Part shown: piece by piece, positions 1-5,114 of the stretch
How positions within the stretch are numbered: the stretch's first letter is position 1
Layout: each line of letters starts with the position of its first letter
Origin: an uncultured Bacteroidales bacterium
GTDB taxonomy: Bacteria; Bacteroidota; Bacteroidia; Bacteroidales; Muribaculaceae
Assembly: GCA_945828175.1 (NCBI GenBank)
Contig: CALZQD010000144.1
Location: 1 to 5,114, forward strand
DNA: 5,114 bases
Reading direction: 5' to 3'
The notes under the pieces: generated by a model
The model's database searches: none
What the model was told of the DNA's origin: nothing
Seen by the model: only the letters and a program-made list of their open reading frames with translations
Translations under genes and position numbers: made by a program

Positions 1-300
1 GATTATCTCGCGGCAGACGCCGAAGATATAGCGGGCCCACGGCTGCGCGGGCTTATCTTTCTCTTCGATGCCGAACTCGGCAAACTCATTGCAGTCTATC
101 GAGAAGACGCGCACTGTTTCGCCGCCGTAGGGCCTGATTTCGGCCACGATAGCCTTGTCGATTGCTCCCGGGAAGACGAAGCCGCCGTTGTAGTCGGTGT
201 GTTCGCCGATAAGATTGATACGCCCGGCCGACGCAAACGCGGTGCCGTGACCGCCAAAACGCTCCGAGAATACTTCCGAAACTCGTTGACTCAGTTCCAT
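1..300 (-). CDS. galK: Galactokinase, N-terminal part (cut by window edge)
   Basis: This is the first 100 codons of a galactokinase, which phosphorylates alpha-D-galactose with ATP to galactose 1-phosphate in the cytoplasmic Leloir pathway. The reading frame starts at an ATG (complement of 298-300) and stays open to base 1. Residues 26-38 read GRINLIGEHTDYN, the galactokinase signature of the GHMP kinase superfamily. By analogy with E. coli GalK, R27 is the transition-state arginine and E33, H34 and D36 contact galactose. The following GGFVFPGAIDKA fits the same family. Family members are about 385 residues, so roughly three quarters of the gene, including the ATP-binding glycine loop, lies outside the window. 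The only Shine-Dalgarno-like sequence is a weak AGG a few bases upstream of the start. The gene is transcribed divergently from the chrA operon. Confidence 0.95.
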   Translation of the reverse strand, partial: MELSQRVSEVFSERFGGHGTAFASAGRINLIGEHTDYNGGFVFPGAIDKAIVAEIRPYGGETVRVFSIDCNEFAEFGIEEKDKPAQPWARYIFGVCREII

Positions 301-338
301 CTACCTGTGATTTAATCGTTTATAAATAGCATTGGTAA

Positions 339-350
339 AGCCTGCAGGCT
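339..350. repeat. Perfect 12-bp palindrome in galK leader region
   Basis: AGCCTGCAGGCT is its own reverse complement. It lies between the predicted galK transcription start (near 360) and the galK start codon at 300, so it could be an operator for a dimeric regulator. It has no loop, which makes an RNA hairpin unlikely without opening the centre. Function is inferred from position only. Confidence 0.4.
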
Positions 351-365
351 AAATCATTATTCTTA

Positions 366-398
366 CAAAATTAGTAATTATATCGCGATTCGAGCAAT
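366..398 (-). promoter_or_regulatory. Predicted galK promoter (Bacteroidota type)
   Basis: On the minus strand, 366-373 reads TAATTTTG, an exact match to the Bacteroidota -7 consensus TAnnTTTG. Upstream of it, after 21 bp, 395-398 reads ATTG, matching three of four bases of the -33 element TTTG at an acceptable spacing. Transcription would start near 360, giving galK a leader of about 60 nt. The call is from sequence match only. Confidence 0.65.
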
Positions 399-416
399 AT
401 AATCGGCGGTTTTTAC

Positions 417-424
417 TAATTTTG
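417..424 (+). promoter_or_regulatory. Predicted -7 box of the chrA-chrA-folC operon
   Basis: The plus strand reads TAATTTTG here, an exact TAnnTTTG match, 28 bp before the first chrA start codon. Transcription would begin near 430, leaving a leader of about 20 nt. I see no good -33 TTTG at 19-21 bp upstream (392-398 reads GAGCAAT), so the promoter may be weak or need an activator. Confidence 0.55.
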
Positions 425-438
425 CCGAGTAAAAAATG

Positions 439-444
439 AAAGGA
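439..444 (+). promoter_or_regulatory. Shine-Dalgarno sequence of first chrA gene
   Basis: AAAGGA sits 8 nt before the ATG at 453. It is a clear ribosome-binding site in a window where most genes lack one, and it supports this start codon. Confidence 0.6.
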
Positions 445-452
445 TTCAAGCA

Positions 453-1037
453 ATGGCCGAGAAGTCATTATTACTCAAACTGTTTACTACATTTTTTAAA
501 ATCGGCGCCTTTACCTTCGGCGGCGGCTGGGCGATGATAAGCATCATCGAGCGCGAGATTGTCGACAAACACAAATGGATTGACAAAACCGAGTTTCTCG
601 ACCTGCTTGCCGTGGCACAGTCGATGCCGGGCATCTTAGCCGTCAATATCTCGGTCGTCATCGGCGACAAGCTCAGGTCGCTAAAAGGCAGCCTGGCGGC
701 CGCAGGCGGCACGATTGCGCCGAGCTTTCTGATAATACTGCTGATCGCGATTTTCCTGACGCCCGACCTCATCACTGGCAATCCGGTAGTCTCGAGCATC
801 TTCAAGGGCATCAGGCCGGCCGTGGTCGCGCTCATCGTCGCCCCGGTCATCACCTCGGCCAAATCGGCCGGGCTGTCGTGGAAGACCGTTTGGATTCCCG
901 TGGCAGTCGCGCTGCTGATATGGTCGAAGATACCATATATCTCGAACCCGATACTCTACATCGTCGCAGGCGGCCTCGGAGGCTGGATCATCATGACCCG
1001 CAGCATCAAAAACGCCCGAAAAACTTCTGATAAATAA
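453..1037 (+). CDS. chrA: Short-chain chromate transporter, N-type subunit (CHR family)
   Basis: A 194-residue inner-membrane protein of the chromate ion transporter family (CHR, TC 2.A.51), matching one half of full-length ChrA. The family hallmark FGGGWAM is at residues 22-28 after an F-K-I-G segment. W42 and the Q-S-M-P-G stretch at 56-60 follow, where many homologues have PGP and this copy has PGI. Hydrophobic segments lie near 87-103, 122-134, 147-157 and 166-181. Short-chain CHR proteins usually come as adjacent pairs that work together with opposite membrane topology, as in Bacillus subtilis YwrA/YwrB, and the next gene supplies the partner. The substrate may be chromate, probably entering by similarity to sulfate, but many gut homologues are untested and the true substrate is unknown. 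The start has a good Shine-Dalgarno sequence and a promoter upstream. It is probably the first gene of an operon with the next chrA gene and folC. Confidence 0.9.
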   Translation: MAEKSLLLKLFTTFFKIGAFTFGGGWAMISIIEREIVDKHKWIDKTEFLDLLAVAQSMPGILAVNISVVIGDKLRSLKGSLAAAGGTIAPSFLIILLIAIFLTPDLITGNPVVSSIFKGIRPAVVALIVAPVITSAKSAGLSWKTVWIPVAVALLIWSKIPYISNPILYIVAGGLGGWIIMTRSIKNARKTSDK

Positions 1038-1043
1038 ACGGCT

Positions 1044-1616
1044 ATGGAAATATATCTTAAACTTATCTGGAGCTATTTGAAAATCGGATTCTTCGGTTTC
1101 GGCGGCGGCTATGCGATGCTCGCTCTCATCGAGAACGAAATCGTGTCGCCGGGATGGATCACCGAGAAGATGTTTACCGACATCGTCGCCATCTCGCAGA
1201 TGACCCCCGGCCCTATCGGCATCAACTCGGCCACATACATCGGCTATGTCGCGCCGATTCATTCGTCGCCGGCGCTCGCCTCACCGCTGTGGGGCATCCT
1301 CGGCTCGCTGCTATGCACGATAGTCGTCGTGCTGCCCTCGTTCGTGCTCGTCAGATACGCGAGCCATTTCATCAGAAGCCATCGCGAAAGCGCCCTGATA
1401 AAAGGCATCTTCACGGGTCTGCGACCCGTCGTTGTCGGCCTGATTGGTTCGGCCGCGCTGCTGCTGATGAACGGCGAGAACTTCGGCTATGCCGAGCCCG
1501 ACATCATCAAAAGCGTCATCATCGCCGTCGCAGCCCTCTGCGTAGTGCTTATCACCAAAATCCACCCCATCGCCGTCATCGTGGCCTCGGGGCTTGTCGG
1601 TTTCTTAATATTCTGA
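1044..1616 (+). CDS. chrA: Short-chain chromate transporter, C-type partner (CHR family)
   Basis: A 190-residue membrane protein that forms the second half of the split CHR transporter. It begins 6 bp after the previous stop codon. Residues 19-25 read FGGGYAM, W38 is conserved, and 52-57 read QMTPGP, the canonical CHR motif, followed by IGINSATYIGY, which is typical of the family. Hydrophobic segments lie near 83-105, 127-141, 157-170 and 175-190. The C-terminus ends within the last membrane segment (GLVGFLIF), so there is little or no tail. The two copies resemble each other in the first 60 residues (K-I-G-x-F-x-F-G-G-G), as expected from ancient duplication, but are clearly diverged. A functional transporter probably needs both. 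No Shine-Dalgarno sequence is evident, so translational coupling to the upstream gene is likely. Substrate assignment to chromate is by family only. Confidence 0.9.
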   Translation: MEIYLKLIWSYLKIGFFGFGGGYAMLALIENEIVSPGWITEKMFTDIVAISQMTPGPIGINSATYIGYVAPIHSSPALASPLWGILGSLLCTIVVVLPSFVLVRYASHFIRSHRESALIKGIFTGLRPVVVGLIGSAALLLMNGENFGYAEPDIIKSVIIAVAALCVVLITKIHPIAVIVASGLVGFLIF

Positions 1617-1620
1617 TTTA

Positions 1621-2904
1621 ATGATGGATTACAAGCAAACTATCGACTATCTCTTTAATCAGCTGCCGGTATTCCAGAACAAAGGAGCCGGGGCATATAA
1701 ACCCGGACTCGACACCGTGACAGCCCTCTCGGCAATGTTCGGCAACCCGCACAAAAGCCTGAAGACAATTCATATAGCCGGTACGAACGGCAAAGGCTCG
1801 ACAGCCCACACGCTCGCCGCCGTGCTGCAGTCGGCAGGTTACAAGACCGGACTTTTCACCTCGCCCCACCTGCTCGACTTCCGCGAGCGCATCCGTATCG
1901 ACGGCAAGATGATTGGCGAAGATGAGGTCACGGCCTTTGTCGATTCATATCTCAGCCGCAACAATGACTTGCAACCGTCGTTTTTCGAGCTGACGACCGT
2001 CATGGCCTTCGACCACTTCGCGCGCCACGGCGTCGACATCGCCGTCATCGAGGTAGGCCTCGGCGGACGCCTCGACAGCACCAATATAATAACCCCGCTG
2101 CTGAGCGTCATCACCAATATCTCATTCGACCACACGGCTCTCTTAGGCAATACCTTAGAACTTATCGCCGGAGAAAAAGCCGGAATCATCAAGCCTGGAG
2201 CGCCGGTAGTAATCGGCGAGGATTCGGGCGTCAGAGAAGTCTTCGCCGCCAAGGCCCGTGAGACAGGCTCCGAAATCATTTTCGCCGAAGACAGCGCCGT
2301 GTTCGACAGCTGCGAGAAAGCGCCCGGCTCGATAAAATATATGGGTACCCCATGGGGCGATATTGAAGGCGAGCTAACAGGCGAATGCCAGACCAAAAAC
2401 ACCGCGACGATACTGACCTCGCTCAAAAAGTTAGCAGAGCTCGGCGTGAAATTCTCGGCCGACGACGTCAGGCGCGGATTCGCCCGCGTCTGCGAGACTA
2501 CAGGCCTGATGGGCCGCTGGTTTAAGGTAGCCGACAAGCCGCTGACGATATGCGACACGGGCCACAATCCCGGCGGCTGGCAACATCTGTCGCAACAGCT
2601 TTGCGGCGTGAAATCGCGGCTGCATATGGTCATAGGCTTTGTCAACGACAAAGACGTGTCGTCGATTCTCGGCATGATGCCGCGCGACGCCCGCTATTAT
2701 TTCGTCAAGCCGTCGGTCGAGCGCGGTCTCGACGCCAACATCTTGAAAGACAAGGCCGAGGCACACGAACTCACGGGCCCGACTTTCGGCAGCGTCGCCG
2801 AGGGATATGAAAAAGCCCTCTCCGAAGCCGAAGAGGGCGATATGATTTTCGTCGGCGGCAGCACTTTCGTCGTCGCCGACCTGTTGACGTTGCTAAAGCG
2901 TTAG
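1621..2904 (+). CDS. folC: Bifunctional dihydrofolate synthase / folylpolyglutamate synthase
   Basis: A 427-residue cytoplasmic enzyme of the Mur-ligase-like folylpolyglutamate synthase family. It adds glutamate to dihydropteroate to make dihydrofolate and then extends the polyglutamate tail of folates, using ATP. The P-loop AGTNGKGST is at 53-61, the loop TSPHLLDFRERI at 80-91, and IEVGLGGRLDSTN at 143-155. SFDHTALLG at 168-176 is followed by E185-K186-A187-G188, where K186 is the likely carbamylated lysine. The central-to-C-terminal linker motif GLMGRW is at 295-300, and the C-terminal ligase-domain motif reads DTGHNPGG at 312-319 (DGAHNP in most phyla). Length is normal for the family. Two adjacent ATGs (1621, 1624) are possible starts. 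The gene begins 4 bp after the second chrA stop and has no visible promoter of its own there, suggesting co-transcription. It ends 2 bp from the convergent ridA stop. Confidence 0.95.
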   Translation: MMDYKQTIDYLFNQLPVFQNKGAGAYKPGLDTVTALSAMFGNPHKSLKTIHIAGTNGKGSTAHTLAAVLQSAGYKTGLFTSPHLLDFRERIRIDGKMIGEDEVTAFVDSYLSRNNDLQPSFFELTTVMAFDHFARHGVDIAVIEVGLGGRLDSTNIITPLLSVITNISFDHTALLGNTLELIAGEKAGIIKPGAPVVIGEDSGVREVFAAKARETGSEIIFAEDSAVFDSCEKAPGSIKYMGTPWGDIEGELTGECQTKNTATILTSLKKLAELGVKFSADDVRRGFARVCETTGLMGRWFKVADKPLTICDTGHNPGGWQHLSQQLCGVKSRLHMVIGFVNDKDVSSILGMMPRDARYYFVKPSVERGLDANILKDKAEAHELTGPTFGSVAEGYEKALSEAEEGDMIFVGGSTFVVADLLTLLKR

Positions 2905-2906
2905 GC

Positions 2907-3287
2907 TTAAAGCTCTTTCACGGCAATAACCTCGATTTCGACGAGGACTTTCTTGGGAAGCTCTTTGACTGCAACGGCCGAACGGGCGGGATAAGGAGCC
3001 GAGAAAGTCTCGCCGTAGATCTCGTTCATAGGCACGAAGTCACCCATGTCGGCGAGGAAAACAGTGGTTTTCACGACGTTGGCAAGCGAGAGGCCGGCCT
3101 CGGCAAGGATAGCTTTGACATTGGCGAGCGACTGAGCAGTCTGAGCCTTAATGCCTTCGGGGATAAGGCCTGTGGCCGGGTCGATGGGTATCTGGCCAGA
3201 GGCATAAACGAAGGGACCTACGTCGATGGCCTGGCTATAGGGGCCGATAGCTCCGGGAGCTGCTGTTGTGGCAATTACTTTTTTCAT
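2907..3287 (-). CDS. ridA: RidA family reactive intermediate (enamine/imine) deaminase
   Basis: A 126-residue protein of the YjgF/YER057c/UK114 family. RidA forms a homotrimer with active sites between subunits. It hydrolyses reactive 2-aminoacrylate and related enamines/imines, released by PLP enzymes such as threonine/serine dehydratase, to keto acids and ammonia. Recognisable features are GAIGPYSQA at 12-20 with Y17, [13 protein letters not shown] at 28-40, and PARSAV at 100-105. R102 is the substrate-carboxylate-binding arginine (R105 in E. coli), and E117 lies in LVEIEVIAV (E120 in E. coli). The presence of the key arginine places it in the active RidA subgroup rather than the Rid4-7 types. 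The E. coli C107 position is alanine here (A104). Its ATG lies 4 bp after the yihY stop, so it is probably the second gene of that transcript. No strong Shine-Dalgarno sequence is visible, only an A-rich stretch. Confidence 0.95.
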   Translation of the reverse strand: MKKVIATTAAPGAIGPYSQAIDVGPFVYASGQIPIDPATGLIPEGIKAQTAQSLANVKAILAEAGLSLANVVKTTVFLADMGDFVPMNEIYGETFSAPYPARSAVAVKELPKKVLVEIEVIAVKEL

Positions 3288-3291
3288 AAGT

Positions 3292-4680
3292 TCAGTTTTT
3301 ATTTTTGGGTTGATTGTTTATGTTAGCGTCATCACAGAGTTTTATGATGTCGATGTCGTTGAGCTTGATAGTGCCGGCATAGTCGTCGATTGACTTGGTC
3401 ATGCCGTCGAAGATGGTGACGATGCCCTTGTAGTTGGTGTTGAAATCCTTGATGAAATTCGTCGAGCCCGTCATGTCGAGGCGCTTTCTGACGAGGGCAA
3501 TCGTCATCTCGTCGGGCGGGAGGGCCGGCTGATAGGCAAACTGTTCTTTCTTCACGTCCATAACGACGCGCGAGATGAGTCCGGCATCGAGAAGCGCGTC
3601 GAGCGACCTTGTCACAAGATTCGGCGGCAGGCCGTAGTTGACGATAAGCACCCGCGAGGTCACGGGGCTGCAGTTGTTGCAAAAACGCTGGACGATGACG
3701 GTGGCGACGGCCATGATGACCTTCTCGCGGTAACGCGGCGAGATGTGCGAGATGTCGTCGTTATAGCTATATCTGAAGATGTTCTGAGCCGAGTAGCAGA
3801 TGACAGCGCCCGAGAGTGTGATGACCCAGACGAGCTGAAGCCAGATGAACAACAGCGGCAGGAATGAGAAGCTGCCGTAGATGGCGTTGTTTCGCGCCAC
3901 ATACATCTGACCGGTGACGAAGATCCACTGGAGGATGAGAAAGCCTGTGCCCGAGATTATTCCCGCAATGAAGGCGTTGCGGAACTTCACCGTTGTGTTG
4001 GGTATCAGCATATATACTGCCGTAAAGAACAGCCAGGTGAAAATATACGAGGCGACTTCGAGCAGAACCGACACCACAGGCGTCAGGAACGGGAAATCGA
4101 AGACCCGCTGCAAGGTGGTCGAGAGCAACACGTTGATACCTCCGATGCAGACCATCAGGATAGGCATAATCAACAGCATGTCCGTGTAGTCGGTGATCTT
4201 GCGCCAGAAACTGCGTCCGGTCTTGACGCCCCAGATGCGGTTGAAGGCCTCCTCGATATTGCTCACAAGCGAAATCAACGTCCAGACGAGGAAGAGGAGG
4301 CCGACGCCGACGAAGATGCCCTCGGAGGTCTGATTGAGATATGAGTCGACAAAGCTGAACGCCTGCGACAGAGCGCCGCGCATGGCTTGGAAGGTGTTCA
4401 ACAGCTGAGTCTCGAGATAGGTCTGCAGGCCGAATCCGCGGCCGAGAGCGAAGAGCATAGCCAGAGCGGGCACCAGGGCGAGGAGCGTGCGGTAGGTCAT
4501 CGCGCAGGCCTGGCTCTGCACGTCGCTGTTGAGAAACGACTTGATAGAGAGGTTGAGAGTCTTGACGATATTGACCGACAAGGTATTCTTGTCCTCGCGC
4601 CAGACGCCGACCGAGACATACTGCCACAGCGCACCGGTCTTTGAGACCGTCCTGTTTATGAATTCTGACAACTTTGACAT
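3292..4680 (-). CDS. YihY/BrkB family inner-membrane protein with C-terminal cytoplasmic domain
   Basis: A 462-residue membrane protein of the YihY/virulence factor BrkB family (UPF0761), formerly mis-named ribonuclease BN. Its biochemical role is unknown. After a soluble N-terminus (about 1-58) come six hydrophobic segments near 60-80, 121-141, 168-187, 203-225, 237-257 and 272-296. Family-typical stretches are [27 protein letters not shown] at about 58-84 (transporter-like first helix), [12 protein letters not shown] at 141-152 and [18 protein letters not shown] at 268-285. Residues about 310-400 are soluble and resemble a winged-helix fold ([15 protein letters not shown], then [15 protein letters not shown]). 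The frame is open upstream to a TTG at 4713, but that would read through the predicted -7 box at 4687-4694, so the ATG at 4680 is chosen. It is divergent from rmuC and probably co-transcribed with ridA. Confidence 0.9.
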   Translation of the reverse strand: MSKLSEFINRTVSKTGALWQYVSVGVWREDKNTLSVNIVKTLNLSIKSFLNSDVQSQACAMTYRTLLALVPALAMLFALGRGFGLQTYLETQLLNTFQAMRGALSQAFSFVDSYLNQTSEGIFVGVGLLFLVWTLISLVSNIEEAFNRIWGVKTGRSFWRKITDYTDMLLIMPILMVCIGGINVLLSTTLQRVFDFPFLTPVVSVLLEVASYIFTWLFFTAVYMLIPNTTVKFRNAFIAGIISGTGFLILQWIFVTGQMYVARNNAIYGSFSFLPLLFIWLQLVWVITLSGAVICYSAQNIFRYSYNDDISHISPRYREKVIMAVATVIVQRFCNNCSPVTSRVLIVNYGLPPNLVTRSLDALLDAGLISRVVMDVKKEQFAYQPALPPDEMTIALVRKRLDMTGSTNFIKDFNTNYKGIVTIFDGMTKSIDDYAGTIKLNDIDIIKLCDDANINNQPKNKN

Positions 4681-4686
4681 ACTCTG

Positions 4687-4694
4687 CAAAGATA
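4687..4694 (-). promoter_or_regulatory. Predicted -7 box of the yihY-ridA transcript
   Basis: The minus strand reads TATCTTTG, an exact TAnnTTTG match, followed by only CAGAGT before the ATG at 4680. A start 5-7 nt after the box would make the mRNA leaderless or give it a leader of 1-2 nt. No convincing -33 TTTG is seen 19-21 bp upstream. Confidence 0.6.
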
Positions 4695-4752
4695 CATCAT
4701 TATTTTGAATCAATCTATCATAAGCAACAACCGATTTTTAATGATTGTTGAC

Positions 4753-4760
4753 TAACTTTG
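4753..4760 (+). promoter_or_regulatory. Predicted -7 box of rmuC
   Basis: The plus strand reads TAACTTTG, an exact TAnnTTTG match, followed by CAGT and then the ATG at 4765. The spacing predicts a leaderless message. The sequence mirrors the opposing yihY promoter (both continue TTTGCAG). No clear -33 element is visible. Confidence 0.6.
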
Positions 4761-4764
4761 CAGT

Positions 4765-5069
4765 ATGACAACGACAATAATCATACTGATATTATCACTG
4801 CTGCTCGCCGCGGCAGCCGCTACCGCATTCATACTGATGAAGAAACTCGACGCGAGCCGCGCCGAGCGTCATGCCCTCGACATCGAGCTTGCCCGCTGCC
4901 GCGAGCGCCTCGCCGTCATCGACGCCGAAAGCGAGGAGCACTTCGACCGCATTGCCCGCAAGATTATCCTCGACAACACGTCGCGCCTGTCGGGCGAGAA
5001 CCGCGAGGCCATCGCACGCCTCATCGACCCGATGAAAGAAAATCTCGAGAATTTCCGCCGCGCCTACAC
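4765..5069 (+). CDS. rmuC: RmuC family protein, N-terminal fragment (cut by adapter/contig end)
   Basis: The genomic part encodes 101 complete codons plus two bases. Residues 4-24 form one hydrophobic segment (TIIILILSLLLAAAAATAFI), an N-terminal membrane anchor. Residues about 26-58 are highly charged and helical, consistent with the coiled coil that follows the anchor in RmuC. Residues 60-97 (FDRIARKIILDNTSRLSGEN, then a segment ending LIDPMKENLENF) match the start of the conserved RmuC region, where homologues read like F-x-x-x-A-x-x-I-L-x-x-x-S followed by L-x-P-x-x-x-x-L-x-x-F. RmuC proteins are predicted nuclease-like proteins (PD-(D/E)XK-related) that limit inversions at short inverted repeats in E. 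coli. They are usually about 400-500 residues, so the catalytic domain is missing. The loss is an assembly artefact, not a mutation: after 5069 the sequence is Nextera adapter, and reading on gives the artificial peptide CLLYTSPSPRD. Confidence 0.85.
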
Positions 5070-5114
5070 CTGTCTCTTATACACATCTCCGAGCCCACGA
5101 GACGTAGAGGAATC
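5070..5114 (+). other. Illumina Nextera adapter read-through (not genomic)
   Basis: Positions 5070-5088 are CTGTCTCTTATACACATCT, the 19-bp Tn5 mosaic end used in Nextera libraries. Positions 5089-5103 are CCGAGCCCACGAGAC, the rest of the read-2 transposase adapter. Positions 5104-5111 are GTAGAGGA, which matches the Nextera i7 index N712 as I recall it, and the last three bases ATC begin the P7 primer sequence. The order and spacing are exact for library read-through, so this segment should be trimmed and the biological sequence ends at 5069 (base 5070 could be shared by chance). Confidence 0.98.

Larger units (their letters stand above)
366..424. repeat. Perfect 12-bp inverted repeat spanning divergent promoters
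   Basis: Positions 366-377 (CAAAATTAGTAA) and 413-424 (TTACTAATTTTG) are exact reverse complements, separated by 35 bp and centred on base 395. Each arm contains the -7 box of one of the two divergent promoters, so the repeat places both promoters symmetrically around a shared upstream region. Four bases of each arm (374-377 and 413-416) lie outside the -7 box and still match, which goes beyond what two promoter boxes alone require. Confidence 0.8.

Noticed and set aside
301..452. Riboswitch or small RNA in the galK-chrA intergenic region
   Set aside because: Beyond the promoters, inverted repeat and short palindrome there is no extended stem structure or recognisable aptamer motif, and the leaders are too short (about 60 and 20 nt).
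681..1262. Long minus-strand open frame opposite the chrA genes (193 codons), with similar ones at 446-862, 1839-2675 and 3767-4627 in other frames
   Set aside because: They overlap well-supported genes, have arginine/histidine-rich or otherwise unnatural composition, match no family I recognise, and are explained by the high GC at third codon positions of the real genes.
2895..2908. Possible bidirectional terminator between folC and ridA
   Set aside because: Only a 4-bp AAGC/GCTT stem with a 5-nt loop and no flanking T-run or A-run. Too weak to call.
4681..4713. Upstream TTG start for the yihY gene adding 11 residues
   Set aside because: The extension reads through a perfect -7 promoter box at 4687-4694 and uses a rare start codon. 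The ATG at 4680 fits the promoter and the family better.
4725..4750. Imperfect inverted repeat (CAACAACC / GATTGTTG) between yihY and rmuC
   Set aside because: Seven of eight bases pair across a 10-nt gap, but the sequence is low-complexity and AT-rich, and the repeat is not centred between the two promoters. Chance is a sufficient explanation.
1..5069. A novel defence, mobile or biosynthetic system
   Set aside because: All genes belong to known housekeeping or transport families, base composition is even across the genes, and there are no repeats, integrases, toxins or clustered unknown genes.
5070..5088. Possible Tn5-like transposon end (mosaic end sequence)
   Set aside because: It is followed exactly by the Nextera read-2 tail, an index and the P7 start, which shows library adapter rather than a natural insertion.

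Overview
The window looks like ordinary chromosomal DNA from a member of the Bacteroidota, probably a fairly GC-rich Bacteroidales such as a Muribaculaceae gut species. The phylum call rests on four exact matches to the Bacteroidota -7 promoter box (TAnnTTTG) in front of genes, on mostly weak or absent Shine-Dalgarno sequences, and on the protein variants seen. The family-level guess is inference only. The last 45 bases (5070-5114) are not genomic: they are an Illumina Nextera adapter, with an index, left on the contig end.

Layout, left to right. (1) The N-terminal 100 codons of galactokinase (galK) run leftwards from 300 and off the window edge. (2) A 152-bp divergent intergenic region (301-452) holds two back-to-back promoters, whose -7 boxes form the outer arms of a perfect 12-bp inverted repeat, plus a separate 12-bp palindrome in the presumed galK leader. 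(3) A rightward, tightly packed probable operon carries two short chromate-transporter (CHR family) half-genes, 6 bp apart, followed 4 bp later by folC, the dihydrofolate/folylpolyglutamate synthase. (4) Converging on it with only 2 bp between stop codons is a leftward pair, a YihY/BrkB-type membrane protein gene followed 4 bp later by ridA (enamine/imine deaminase). (5) An 84-bp divergent region (4681-4764) separates yihY from a rightward rmuC-like gene. Both genes there have a -7 box only 4-6 nt before the start codon, which predicts leaderless or nearly leaderless mRNAs. (6) The rmuC reading frame is cut at about codon 101 by the adapter.

The genes do not form one pathway: sugar catabolism (galK), anion transport (chrA pair), folate metabolism (folC), metabolite damage control (ridA), an inner-membrane protein of unknown role (yihY) and a putative DNA-maintenance protein (rmuC). 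No stretch over 300 bases lacks a gene. I see no tRNA, rRNA, CRISPR array, natural mobile element or novel multi-gene system. The points worth attention are the adapter artefact, the symmetrical divergent promoter at 366-424, and the leaderless promoter pair at 4681-4764.
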